Positions 1-9,025 of a stretch of 64,000 nucleotides of DNA are shown piece after piece (the first letter of the stretch is position 1; the number at the start of each line of letters is the position of its first letter). The stretch is taken from positions 62,001 through 126,000 of the forward strand of contig DASYYB010000014.1 of the NCBI GenBank assembly GCA_035934235.1, read 5' to 3'. The notes under the pieces were generated by a model, which was given only the letters and a program-made list of their open reading frames with translations, did no database searches and was not told the origin of the DNA. The translations under genes were made by a program, and so were the position numbers. Source of the DNA: REEB95 sp035934235. Lineage in GTDB: Bacteria; Pseudomonadota; Alphaproteobacteria; ATCC43930; CGMCC-115725.

Positions 1-1
1 G

Positions 2-2692
2 ATGGAAGGGCCGGGCTGGGGCGCGAAGCGTCCGGCGATGCTGGGCAACGGCCACCTGGCGGAGGGCGCCGTGCCGGCCGCGGTCGCCGCGCTGCCCGCC
101 GACGTGCATCAGGCGGCGCTCGATTCGATCCGCGCGATGAATTTCATCCGCAGCTACCGCGTGCGCGGGCACTTGATCGCCGATCTCGATCCGCTCGGCC
201 TCGATCGCCGCACCTATCATCCCGACCTCGATCCGGCGACCTTCGGTTTCACCGAGGCGGACTACGACCGGCCGATCTTCGTCAACAACATGCTCGGTTT
301 CGAAACCGCGACGATCCGCGAGCTCGTGGCGGCGCTGCGCGCGACCTATTGCGGCCACGTCGGCGTCGAATACATGCATATCCAGGAGCTCGAGCAGCGC
401 CAGTGGATCCAGGCGCGCATCGAGGTGCCGCGCAATCAGACCGACTTTACCGAGCGCGGCAAGCGGGCGATCTATGAGCGCTTGGTCGAGGCGGAGTTCC
501 TCGAGCGGTTCCTGGACAAGCGCTACACCGGAACCAAGCGGTTCGGCATCGAAGGCGGCGAGGCGTTGATCCCGGCGCTCGAACAAATCCTGAAGCGCGG
601 CGGCCAACTCGGCATGAAGGAGCTGGTCATCGGCATGCCGCATCGCGGCCGGCTCAACGTGTTGACCAACATGATGGGCAAGCCCTACGCCGCCTTGTTC
701 TCGGAATTCCAGGGCAACTCGGCCAATCCCGCGGACGTGCAGGGTTCGGGCGACGTCAAATATCATCTCGGTACCTCGTCCGACCGCGATTTCGACGGCA
801 ACGTCGTGCACCTGTCGCTGACCGCCAATCCGTCGCACCTCGAGGCGGTCAATCCGGTGACGCTGGGCAAGGTGCGCGCCAAGCAGCATCAGCGCGCCGA
901 TCAGTCGCACGACGAAGTCGTGGGATTGCTGATGCACGGCGATGCCGCCTTCGCCGGCCAGGGTCTTGTCGCCGAGACGCTCGAGCTCAGCGAGCTCAAG
1001 GGCTATCGCACCGGTGGCACGATCCACGTCATCGTCAACAACCAGATCGGTTTCACCACCAGCCCGGCGCAAGCGCGTTCGGGCCCTTATCCGTCGGACG
1101 TCGCCAAGACCATCCAGGCGCCGATCTTCCACGTCAATGGCGACGATCCCGAAGCCGTCGTGCATGTCGCGCGCATCGCCACCGAGTTCCGCCACCGCTT
1201 CAAGAAGGATGTGGTGGTCGACATGTTCTGCTATCGCCGCCACGGCCATAACGAAACCGACGAACCGGCCTTTACGCAGCCGCTGATGTACCGGACGATC
1301 GCGGCGCACCCGACGACGCGCGAGATCTATCGCCAGCGCCTGATCGATGAGGGTTTGCTCGGCGCCGCCGACGCCGACGCGATCGAGCGGGAGTTCATGG
1401 GCCGGCTCGACAATGAATTCGAGGCAGCGAAGAGCTATCGGCCCAACAAGGCGGACTGGCTCGAGGGCGAGTGGAAGGGCTTTACCATCGCCAGCAGCGA
1501 CGATCGCCGGGGCGAGACCGCAGTCGATCTGGCGTTGCTCAAGAACGTCGGCGCGGCTTTGACGCGCGTGCCGCAGGGATTCAATCTCAACCGCAAGATC
1601 GCGCGCCAGCTCGACGCCAAGCGCGAGACGATCGACAAGGGCGAGGGCATCGACTGGGCGACCGTCGAGGCTTTGGCTTTCGGCACGCTCCTGTCCGAAA
1701 ATACCTGTGTCCGCCTGTCTGGGCAGGATTCCGGCCGTGGCACCTTCTCGCATCGCCACGCCGTCTTCTATGACCAGGAGACGGAGGAACGCTACGTTCC
1801 GCTCAACCATATCCGCGACGGCCAGGCGCAATTCGAGGTCATCGACAGCCCGCTGTCCGAGGCCGCGGTGTTGGGATTCGAATACGGTTACAGCCTGGCC
1901 GATCCGCGCTCGTTGGTGCTTTGGGAGGCGCAGTTCGGCGATTTCGCCAACGGCGCCCAGGTCATCGTCGACCAGTTCATCGCTTCGGGCGAGGCCAAGT
2001 GGCTGCGTATGTCGGGCGTCGTGCTGTTGCTGCCGCACGGTTATGAAGGGCAGGGGCCGGAACATTCGTCCGGCCGGCTCGAACGCTTCTTGCAGTTGTG
2101 CGGCGAGGACAATATCCAGGTATGCAACCTGACCACCGCCGCGAATTATTTCCACGTGCTGCGCCGGCAGGTGCGGCGCAATTTCCGCAAGCCGCTCGTG
2201 GTGATGACGCCCAAATCGCTGCTGCGCAATCCCGAGGTCGCCGCCAAGCTGGCGGACATGGGACCGGGAACGTCGTTCCACCGCGTCTTCGCTGAGGCCG
2301 ACAAACTCGCCGCCGACGCGCAGGTACGCCGCGTGCTGTTGTGCAGCGGCAAGGTCTATTTCGATCTGCTGCACGCCAGGCGCGAGCGCAAGATCGACAA
2401 CGTCGCCATCTTGCGGCTGGAGCAGATCTATCCGTTCCCGGTCAAGCCGCTGGCCGAGGCGGCCATGCGCTATCGCAACGCCGAATTCGTCTGGGTCCAG
2501 GAAGAGCCTGAAAATATGGGCGCGTGGAGCTTTGTCGACCGGCGCCTCGAAAAAACGCTAAGCTCGCTCGACATCAAGGCGAAGCGCGCGCGCTATGTCG
2601 GCCGTCCCGAGGCGGCCGCTACGGCGACCGGCCTGTTGAAGCGCCACAACACCGAACAGGCGCGGCTGGTCGACGAAGCGCTCGCGCCCTGA
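2..2692 (+). CDS. sucA: 2-oxoglutarate dehydrogenase E1 component (N-terminus cut by window edge)
   Basis: This is the thiamine diphosphate-dependent E1 subunit of the 2-oxoglutarate dehydrogenase complex (TCA cycle, cytoplasm), which decarboxylates 2-oxoglutarate and passes succinyl to the lipoyl arm of SucB. The frame shows the family signature GMPHRGRLNVL near residue 211, the HGDAAFAGQG cofactor segment near 313 and the HVIVNNQIGF segment soon after. Only 896 residues are visible against about 940-1000 for the family. The first visible Met is at base 2, and the conserved N-terminal helix that contacts E2 is missing, so the true start almost certainly lies upstream of the window. It is the first gene of a sucA-sucB-lpdA set, with 13 bp to sucB. 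Confidence 0.96.
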   Translation: MEGPGWGAKRPAMLGNGHLAEGAVPAAVAALPADVHQAALDSIRAMNFIRSYRVRGHLIADLDPLGLDRRTYHPDLDPATFGFTEADYDRPIFVNNMLGFETATIRELVAALRATYCGHVGVEYMHIQELEQRQWIQARIEVPRNQTDFTERGKRAIYERLVEAEFLERFLDKRYTGTKRFGIEGGEALIPALEQILKRGGQLGMKELVIGMPHRGRLNVLTNMMGKPYAALFSEFQGNSANPADVQGSGDVKYHLGTSSDRDFDGNVVHLSLTANPSHLEAVNPVTLGKVRAKQHQRADQSHDEVVGLLMHGDAAFAGQGLVAETLELSELKGYRTGGTIHVIVNNQIGFTTSPAQARSGPYPSDVAKTIQAPIFHVNGDDPEAVVHVARIATEFRHRFKKDVVVDMFCYRRHGHNETDEPAFTQPLMYRTIAAHPTTREIYRQRLIDEGLLGAADADAIEREFMGRLDNEFEAAKSYRPNKADWLEGEWKGFTIASSDDRRGETAVDLALLKNVGAALTRVPQGFNLNRKIARQLDAKRETIDKGEGIDWATVEALAFGTLLSENTCVRLSGQDSGRGTFSHRHAVFYDQETEERYVPLNHIRDGQAQFEVIDSPLSEAAVLGFEYGYSLADPRSLVLWEAQFGDFANGAQVIVDQFIASGEAKWLRMSGVVLLLPHGYEGQGPEHSSGRLERFLQLCGEDNIQVCNLTTAANYFHVLRRQVRRNFRKPLVVMTPKSLLRNPEVAAKLADMGPGTSFHRVFAEADKLAADAQVRRVLLCSGKVYFDLLHARRERKIDNVAILRLEQIYPFPVKPLAEAAMRYRNAEFVWVQEEPENMGAWSFVDRRLEKTLSSLDIKAKRARYVGRPEAAATATGLLKRHNTEQARLVDEALAP

Positions 2693-2705
2693 CCGCAGGA
2701 GAGTC

Positions 2706-3941
2706 ATGGCGACCGACATCATCGTTCCACCGCTCGGCGAATCCGTCACCGAAGCCACGGTTGCGCGCTGGCTCAAGCAGCCCGGCGATTCGGTCGCGGT
2801 CGACGATCCGTTGGTCGAGCTCGAAACCGACAAGGTCACGCTCGAAGTCAACGCGCCGGCCGCCGGCACGCTGGCCGAAGTGCTGGTGCCGAAGGACGGC
2901 AACGTCGCGGTCGGCGGCGTGCTCGGTCGCATCGCCGAGGGCAACGGCAAGGCAAAGCCCGCCGCCAAGGCCGAAAGCAAGCCCGCGCCGGCTGTGCCGC
3001 CGGCGAAGGCCGCGGCGGCGAAAATGCCAACGCCCGCTTCGACGACTGCCGCATCCGACCTCGCCAAGCGCTCCGGACCGGCGGTGCGTCGTTTGGTCGA
3101 CGAAAACAAGGTCGAGCCGGCGCGCATTCCGCCCTCGGGCCGCGACGGCCGCTTGACCAAAGGCGACGTGCTGGCGGCGCTCGAAAAAGGCGGCACCGCG
3201 CCGGCGCCGGCCGCCGTTCCCGTCGCGGCGCGCGAAGCCGGTCCGCGCGAAGAGCGCGTGCCCATGACGCGGTTGCGGCGACGCATCGCCGAACGCCTCA
3301 AGGAGGCGCAGAACACAGCCGCCATGCTCACGACCTTCAACGAATCAGACATGAGCGCGGTGATGGCGTTGCGCGAGCGCTATCGGGAAAGCTTCGAGAA
3401 GAAACACGGCGTTCGCCTCGGTTTCATGTCGTTCTTCGTCAAGGCGTGCATCGTCGCGCTCAAGGAGATTCCGGCAGCCAATGCCGAGATCGACGGCGAC
3501 GACATCGTCTACAAGAACCACTATGACATCGGCGTCGCCGTCGGCACCGAACAGGGCCTGGTGGTGCCGGTGGTGCGCGACGCCGACCGGCTCGATTTTG
3601 CGGACATCGAAAAGCAGGTCGGCGACCTCGGCCGGCGCGCGCGCGACGGCAAATTGAAGCTCGAGGAGCTGTCGGGCGGCACCTTCACCATCACCAACGG
3701 CGGCGTCTACGGTTCGCTGATGTCGACGCCGATTCTCAATCCGCCGCAAGCGGCGATCCTCGGCATGCACAAGATCCAACAGCGTCCGGTGGTCGTCGGC
3801 GGCCAGATCGTCGCGCGGCCGATGATGTATCTGGCACTGAGCTACGATCACCGGCTGGTCGATGGCCGCGAAGCTGTAACCTTCCTGGTCCGCGTCAAGG
3901 AGTGCATCGAAGACCCCGAACGTCTGTTGTTCGGCGTCTAG
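2706..3941 (+). CDS. sucB: Dihydrolipoyllysine succinyltransferase, E2 of 2-oxoglutarate dehydrogenase
   Basis: E2 core of the 2-oxoglutarate dehydrogenase complex, transferring succinyl from the lipoyl arm to CoA. Domain order is visible. An N-terminal lipoyl domain has the lipoylated lysine K43 in ETDKVTLEV. An Ala/Pro-rich linker follows at about 80-115, then a peripheral subunit-binding domain around 120-160. The catalytic domain carries the HxxxD motif in YDHRLVDGRE near residues 382-386. There is only one lipoyl domain, as is usual for SucB. The ATG follows a GGAG-type ribosome-binding site at about 2697, 13 bp after sucA, and lpdA begins 3 bp after the stop, so the three genes are probably cotranscribed. 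Confidence 0.97.
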   Translation: MATDIIVPPLGESVTEATVARWLKQPGDSVAVDDPLVELETDKVTLEVNAPAAGTLAEVLVPKDGNVAVGGVLGRIAEGNGKAKPAAKAESKPAPAVPPAKAAAAKMPTPASTTAASDLAKRSGPAVRRLVDENKVEPARIPPSGRDGRLTKGDVLAALEKGGTAPAPAAVPVAAREAGPREERVPMTRLRRRIAERLKEAQNTAAMLTTFNESDMSAVMALRERYRESFEKKHGVRLGFMSFFVKACIVALKEIPAANAEIDGDDIVYKNHYDIGVAVGTEQGLVVPVVRDADRLDFADIEKQVGDLGRRARDGKLKLEELSGGTFTITNGGVYGSLMSTPILNPPQAAILGMHKIQQRPVVVGGQIVARPMMYLALSYDHRLVDGREAVTFLVRVKECIEDPERLLFGV

Positions 3942-3944
3942 GCG

Positions 3945-5354
3945 ATGGCCGACGCGTTCGACGTCATCGTTATCGGTGCGGGACCCGGCGGCTACGTCGC
4001 GGCGATCCGCGCGGCGCAGCTCGGGATGAGCGTCGCCTGCGTCGACAAACGCGATGCGCCGGGGGGCACCTGCCTCAATATCGGCTGCATCCCGTCGAAG
4101 GCACTCCTGCAATCGTCCGAGCATTTCGCCGCCGCCCAGCACGAGTTGGCGGCACATGGCGTCAAGGTTGCCGGCGTGACGCTCGATCTCAAGACGATGC
4201 TGGCGCGCAAGGATAAGGTCGTCGCCGACAATACGCGTGGCGTCGAATTCCTGTTTCGCAAGAACAAGGTCGAATACGTTAAGGGCGCGGCGCGGCTCGC
4301 GGCGCGCGATCGCGTTTCGGTCGCGCTCAACGCCGGCGGTCGGCGCGAGCTCAACGCCAGGAAAGCGATCGTGCTGGCGACCGGATCCGACAGCGCCAAC
4401 CTGCCGGGCATCGCGGTCGACGAAAAGCGCATTGTCACGTCGACCGGCGCGCTCGCGCTGGCGACGGTGCCGGCGCATCTGGTGGTGATCGGCGGCGGTT
4501 ACATCGGGCTCGAGATGGGGTCGGTGTGGCGGCGACTTGGCGCCGAAGTCACCGTGGTCGAATTCCTCGGCCGCGTCACGCCTGGCATGGACGGCGAGCT
4601 ATCGGCGGCGTTGCAACGCAGCCTGGAACGACAGGGGCTCAAGTTCCGCCTGGGCACCAAGGTGGTCGAGGCCAAGGCCGGCAAGGATGGTGTCGCGCTG
4701 ACGCTCGAGCCGGCCAAAGGCGGCACGCGCGAAAGTCTCAAGGCCGACGTCGTGCTGGTTGCGGTCGGTCGCGTGCCGTACACCGCCGATCTCGGCCTGA
4801 AAGAGGCCGGCGTGGCGCTCGACGACAAGGGCCGCATCAAGGTCGATGGCCGGTTCGCCACCAACGTGCCCGGCGTCTACGCGATCGGCGATGCTATTAC
4901 CGGCGCGATGTTGGCGCACAAAGCGTCGGAGGAGGGCGTCGTGCTGGCCGAGACGCTGGCCGGCGGCCGGCCGTCGCTCGATTACGACGCGATCCCGGCG
5001 GTGATCTATACCTGGCCCGAGGTCGCGTCGGTCGGCCGCACGGAAGAACAGCTCAAGCAAGCCGGGACGGCGTACAAAGCCGGCAAATTCCCGTTCACGG
5101 CCAATGCCCGCGCCCGCGCCAACGGCTTCACTGAAGGCTTCGTGAAAATTCTCGCCGATGCCAAGACCGACCGGGTGCTCGGCGTTCACATCATCGGGCC
5201 CGATGCCGGCACGATGATCGGCGAAGCGGCGCTGGCGATGGAATTCGCCGCGTCGGCCGAAGATATCGCGCGCACCGTCCACGCTCATCCGACGCTCGAA
5301 GAAGCGGTCAAGGAAGCGGCGCTCGCGGTCGATGGCCACGCCATCCATATCTGA
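3945..5354 (+). CDS. lpdA: Dihydrolipoyl dehydrogenase (E3)
   Basis: FAD-dependent E3 that reoxidises dihydrolipoyl groups using NAD+. It shows the N-terminal FAD-binding GAGPGGY motif (residues 11-17), the redox-active disulfide C43/C48 in GGTCLNIGCIPSK, a second dinucleotide fold (VIGGGYIGLEMG) and the C-terminal dimer-interface catalytic His-Glu pair in HAHPTLEEA. At 469 residues it has the normal family length. It sits 3 bp after sucB, so it is the dedicated E3 of this complex. Its 3' end overlaps the next reading frame by 23 bp. Confidence 0.97.
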   Translation: MADAFDVIVIGAGPGGYVAAIRAAQLGMSVACVDKRDAPGGTCLNIGCIPSKALLQSSEHFAAAQHELAAHGVKVAGVTLDLKTMLARKDKVVADNTRGVEFLFRKNKVEYVKGAARLAARDRVSVALNAGGRRELNARKAIVLATGSDSANLPGIAVDEKRIVTSTGALALATVPAHLVVIGGGYIGLEMGSVWRRLGAEVTVVEFLGRVTPGMDGELSAALQRSLERQGLKFRLGTKVVEAKAGKDGVALTLEPAKGGTRESLKADVVLVAVGRVPYTADLGLKEAGVALDDKGRIKVDGRFATNVPGVYAIGDAITGAMLAHKASEEGVVLAETLAGGRPSLDYDAIPAVIYTWPEVASVGRTEEQLKQAGTAYKAGKFPFTANARARANGFTEGFVKILADAKTDRVLGVHIIGPDAGTMIGEAALAMEFAASAEDIARTVHAHPTLEEAVKEAALAVDGHAIHI

Positions 5355-6564
5355 CGCGCCGGCGCCCGCTCGGGGGCCGTCGCATCAGGCCCTGATCGCG
5401 ATCCTGACCGCGACCTCGATCCTCGGCATGCTCGGCAGTTCGAGCTTCGCCGCCTTGCTGCCCGAATTCGAGACGCTGTGGCATCTCTCCAACACCGAAG
5501 CGGGCTGGATCAGCGCGTTGTACTTCGCCGGCTACGTCGCGGCCGTTCCGGTCCTTGTCGGTTCGACCGATCACGTCGATCCGCGCCGGGTCTATCTCGG
5601 CTCACTCGTGCTCGGCGCCGCCGCGTCGGTGGCCTATGCGCTGCTGGCGCAAGACTTCTGGTCGGCGGCGCTCATTCGCAGCGTCGCCGGTATGGGCCTC
5701 GCCGGCACCTATATGCCCGGGCTCAAGCTCCTGACCGACCGCTACGACGGTCCACGCCAGGCCCGTTACATCGCCTATTACACGGCAGGTTTCAGCTTCG
5801 GCACGGCGTTCTCGTTTGCCTTCACCGGCGAGGTGACCGATTGGCTGGGCTGGCGCGCGGCATTCCTGGGCGCAGCGGCCGGTTCGTTGGTGGCTTTGGC
5901 CCTCATCTGGTTCCTGGTGCCGCCGGCGGCACCGGCGGTCCGCACCGGCGTTCCGGCGCTGCGGCGTCTCGCCTTCCGGCCGGTGTTCAAGAACCGCGCG
6001 GCGATGGCGTTCGTCCTGGGCTACGCCGGACACACCTTCGAACTGTTCGCGCTGCGCGGCTGGCTCAACGCCTATCTCATCTATGCCGATCGGGTGCGCG
6101 GCGGCAGCGGCGACATCTCGAACGCGAGCTGGCTGTCGACGCTGACGGTGCTGGTCGGCACGATCTCCAGCATCTACGGCGCCGAGGTCGCGGCGCGCGC
6201 CGACCGGCGGCGGATCATTGGTCGCGTCATGATCCTGTCCGTGCTGGCGTCGATTGCCGCCGGTTTCAGCAGCGGATCGCCGGTGTGGCTGGTGACGGCG
6301 CTGTGCTGCGTCTATTCGATGCTGATCATGGCGGACTCGGCCGCGCTCACCGGCGGCGCCGTGGTCAGCGCCGCGGCCGGCCAACGCGGCGCGACATTGG
6401 CCGTTCATTCGGTCCTGGGTTTTAGCGGCGGTGTGATCGGGCCGCTCGCGGTCGGACTGGTGCTCGATCTTGCCGGCGGCGGCAGTTATCTCGCCTGGGG
6501 CCTGGCGTTCCTCACCATGGGCGCGGGCTCTCTCGCCGCACTGTTCGCAATTCGCGGTCTTTAA
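5332..6564 (+). CDS. Major facilitator superfamily transporter
   Basis: A 410-residue, very hydrophobic protein with about 12 predicted membrane segments and an MFS layout: two six-helix halves separated by a polar loop around residues 195-215. A motif-A-like loop (GSTDHVDPRRVYLGSL) follows the second helix. The substrate cannot be read from the sequence. The assigned ATG lies inside the last 23 bp of lpdA in another frame and fits a short N-terminal tail before helix 1. Translation may be coupled to lpdA, although the function need not be related. The gene converges on xerC, and the two share the stop tetranucleotide TTAA. Confidence 0.85.
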   Translation: MATPSISDAPAPARGPSHQALIAILTATSILGMLGSSSFAALLPEFETLWHLSNTEAGWISALYFAGYVAAVPVLVGSTDHVDPRRVYLGSLVLGAAASVAYALLAQDFWSAALIRSVAGMGLAGTYMPGLKLLTDRYDGPRQARYIAYYTAGFSFGTAFSFAFTGEVTDWLGWRAAFLGAAAGSLVALALIWFLVPPAAPAVRTGVPALRRLAFRPVFKNRAAMAFVLGYAGHTFELFALRGWLNAYLIYADRVRGGSGDISNASWLSTLTVLVGTISSIYGAEVAARADRRRIIGRVMILSVLASIAAGFSSGSPVWLVTALCCVYSMLIMADSAALTGGAVVSAAAGQRGATLAVHSVLGFSGGVIGPLAVGLVLDLAGGGSYLAWGLAFLTMGAGSLAALFAIRGL

Positions 6565-7565
6565 TCTCGCGCCCGTGGATGCGCACGGTCATAGACCGCC
6601 AAGAGGCGTGCCGGGTCCATCGCCGTATAACGTTGCGTCGTCGACAGACTCGCGTGGCCGAGAAGTTCCTGAATGGCGCGCAGGTCGCCGCCGCCGGCGA
6701 GCAGATGCGTCGCGAAACTGTGCCGCAGCGCGTGCGGCGTCGCATGTTCCGGCAGGCCGAGCGCGCGACGCAGCTTGGCCATGGTCGCCTGAATCTGGCG
6801 CGGATTGAGCACACGGCCGCGCGCGCCGACGAACAGTGGATCGTCGGGCTTGAGATCGATCGGACAGACCGCCAGGTAGTCGCGCACGGCGTCGGCAACC
6901 GCCGGCAATACGGGCACCAGCCGCGCCTTGTTGCCCTTGCCGACGATGCGCAGCATGCCGCCGGCTTCAGGCGCCGCGCCGCGCGTCAGCGACAGGGCCT
7001 CGGCGATGCGCAGGCCGCAGCCATAGAGCAGCATCAGGATCGCGAAATCGCGGCGCGCCATCCACGGTCGCGTGTCGAGCAACGCGACGCGTTCGAGCGC
7101 GGCCTTGGTTTCGTTTTCGGTCAGCGCCTTGGGCACGACGCGGCCGAGCTTGGGCGTCTTGACCGCGGACAGCGCCCCGTTGGTGACGATTTTCCGCTTG
7201 CTGAGAAAGCGGAAGAAGCTGCGCAGCACCGACAGCTTGCGCGCCGTCGTGCCGCGCGCGGCATCGTCGCGGGCCAGGCGGGCGAGAAACGCGCGGAAGT
7301 CGGCCGGCTCGAGCGCGGCGAGTGCGGCCAACCCCGGCACGCCGCCGCGGTGGGCGACGAGAAAATCGAGGAAGCCGGCCAGGTCGCGGCCATAGGCGGC
7401 GATCGTATGCGGCGACGCCCGCCGCTCGCCGGTCAGCCAGGCCTGCCACAGCGCAATCGCCTCGATCAGCTCTTGCGAGGCGGCGAAACGAACCAGCGGA
7501 ACCGGCTCGGGCCGGAGAGAACGAGGAAGCGGGCGCGCGCCCTTTACGCCGGCAGGTCGAGCCAT
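6561..7565 (-). CDS. xerC: Tyrosine recombinase XerC
   Basis: Site-specific recombinase that resolves chromosome dimers at dif with XerD. An N-terminal SAM-like core-binding domain (about residues 25-120) is followed by the catalytic domain. The catalytic residues are visible: Arg in YGCGLRIAEAL, His/Arg in HALRHSFATHLL, and His plus the nucleophile Tyr in LGHASLSTTQRYT. The start MARPAGV (334 aa) is preferred. The frame stays open for 32 more codons, but those overlap the DUF484 gene and look non-conserved. The chosen start overlaps the DUF484 stop by 22 bp. DUF484-xerC adjacency is known in other Proteobacteria. Confidence 0.93.
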   Translation of the reverse strand: MARPAGVKGARPLPRSLRPEPVPLVRFAASQELIEAIALWQAWLTGERRASPHTIAAYGRDLAGFLDFLVAHRGGVPGLAALAALEPADFRAFLARLARDDAARGTTARKLSVLRSFFRFLSKRKIVTNGALSAVKTPKLGRVVPKALTENETKAALERVALLDTRPWMARRDFAILMLLYGCGLRIAEALSLTRGAAPEAGGMLRIVGKGNKARLVPVLPAVADAVRDYLAVCPIDLKPDDPLFVGARGRVLNPRQIQATMAKLRRALGLPEHATPHALRHSFATHLLAGGGDLRAIQELLGHASLSTTQRYTAMDPARLLAVYDRAHPRARD

Positions 7566-8275
7566 GCGGCGATGGTGATGCCGAGCGCACGGGCGAGGAA
7601 GCCCAGCAGCTCGGTGCCCTGGCCGGCATGGAATTTCCCTGGCCGGCGCGCGCCGATGCACAGCAGGCCGGCCGGCGCTGTTCGGCTCACCGCCAGCCGC
7701 AGCAGCGCCGCCGAGCGCACCAAATCGGCACCGGCGCCGAACAAGGTCGGATCACCGGTGGTGTCGGCGAGCAGCGCGACGTCGCGCTCCGGACCGAGCA
7801 CGCGATCGACGGTGCCGGTTTCGAGGATCTGCACGCCGGGATGCGGCAAGCGCGGCCTGGAGCCGCCGTTGCTTTCGACTCCGATGGTAACGACGTCCGA
7901 ATCGAGCAGCATGGCGAGATCGGTGGTGACGATCTGGATCAGCTGCTCGAAGCTGTTGGCAGCGAGCAGCGTCAGGACAGCGCTGTGGACACGCGTCTGA
8001 CTCGCGAGGTTGGCGCGCGTCGTGCTGATTAGCAGCTTCTGCTGGCCTTTGAGCTTGGTGATGTCGTCACGCTGCCGCTTGAGCATGAATTGCTGCATGT
8101 CGACCACGCCGGTGCCGCTTCGTGCGGCCGGCGGCGTCAGCAAGTCGAGAATCTCGGGATGCTCGGCGAAGAAATCGGGATGGCGCTTGAGATAGGCGAC
8201 GACCTGGGTCGCCGTGGCGGCGTGCTCGGTGACCGTCGTCGGCGCTGCGGTGACTTTGTCCCGGGTACGGTCCAC
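7544..8275 (-). CDS. DUF484 family protein (GAF-like)
   Basis: A 243-residue protein of the DUF484 family. It has the typical N-terminal segment VVAYLKRHPDFFAEHPEIL (residues 27-45), a short coiled-coil region around 60-90 and a GAF-like domain behind it. Its biochemical role is unknown. Its constant neighbour xerC, which it overlaps by 22 bp, suggests a link to recombination or cell division, but that is inference from position only. It lies 10 bp downstream of the transaldolase-like gene on the same strand. Confidence 0.88.
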   Translation of the reverse strand: MDRTRDKVTAAPTTVTEHAATATQVVAYLKRHPDFFAEHPEILDLLTPPAARSGTGVVDMQQFMLKRQRDDITKLKGQQKLLISTTRANLASQTRVHSAVLTLLAANSFEQLIQIVTTDLAMLLDSDVVTIGVESNGGSRPRLPHPGVQILETGTVDRVLGPERDVALLADTTGDPTLFGAGADLVRSAALLRLAVSRTAPAGLLCIGARRPGKFHAGQGTELLGFLARALGITIAAWLDLPA

Positions 8276-8285
8276 CGCAACCCCG

Positions 8286-8972
8286 CTATTCGGCCGCCGC
8301 GGCGGATTTGTCGTCGCCCAGGATCGATTGGCCGGTCTTCTTCCAGTCCGCGAGGAACGCCGCGAGCCCCTTGTCCGTCAGCGGATGCGAAAACAGCTGC
8401 CGCATGATCGCCGGCGGCATCGTGCCGACGTGCGCGCCGAGCTTCGCCGCTTCGAGCACGTGCATCGGATGGCGGATCGACGCCACCAGGACCTCGGTCT
8501 TGAAGTTGGGATACTGGCGATAGATCTCGACGATGTCGCGGACCAAGGTCATGCCCGATTCGCCGATATCGTCGAGCCGGCCGACGAACGGCGAGATGAA
8601 CGTGGCACCCGCCTTGGCGGCGAGCAGCGCCTGCGGTGCCGAAAAGCACAGCGTGACGTTGACCATCGTGCCTTCGCCGCGCAGCACCTTGCAGGTCTTG
8701 AGTCCGTCCGGCGTCAGCGGCACCTTGACCGCAATGTTCTTGGCGATCTTCGCCAGCTTGCGGCCCTCGGCCAGCATGGTCGGATGGTCGGTGGCGGTGG
8801 TTTCGGCGCTGACCGGGCCGGACACGACCGTGCAGATCTCGCGCACGGTTTCGATGAAATTGCGGCCCGACTTGGCGATGAGCGAGGGATTCGTGGTCAC
8901 GCCGTCAACCAGGCCGGTTGCGGCCAGTTCGCGAATGTCGGCGACGATGGCGGTATCGAGGAAGAATTTCAT
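8286..8972 (-). CDS. fsa: Fructose-6-phosphate aldolase / transaldolase-like protein
   Basis: A 228-residue TIM-barrel enzyme of the small transaldolase (TalC/Fsa) group. It starts MKFFLDTA, has the DGVTTNPSLIAKSG motif (residues 23-36) and the Schiff-base lysine K83 in IAVKVPLT. Members either cleave fructose 6-phosphate or act as transaldolase, and the sequence alone does not decide between them. No classical transaldolase is seen in the window, and other pentose-phosphate genes (zwf, pgl, gnd, rpiA) lie elsewhere in it, so transaldolase activity is plausible. It precedes DUF484-xerC and diverges from priA across 53 bp. Confidence 0.92.
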   Translation of the reverse strand: MKFFLDTAIVADIRELAATGLVDGVTTNPSLIAKSGRNFIETVREICTVVSGPVSAETTATDHPTMLAEGRKLAKIAKNIAVKVPLTPDGLKTCKVLRGEGTMVNVTLCFSAPQALLAAKAGATFISPFVGRLDDIGESGMTLVRDIVEIYRQYPNFKTEVLVASIRHPMHVLEAAKLGAHVGTMPPAIMRQLFSHPLTDKGLAAFLADWKKTGQSILGDDKSAAAAE

Positions 8973-9025
8973 GTGCGCCTCTCTCCTACTTCCGGCGAGC
9001 CCCCTTTCGTAAGAGAGTGTAGACC

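Noticed and set aside
6561..7565. XerC as an integrase of a mobile element
   Set aside because: The sequence and the DUF484 neighbour fit the housekeeping chromosome-dimer recombinase, and there is no element around it.
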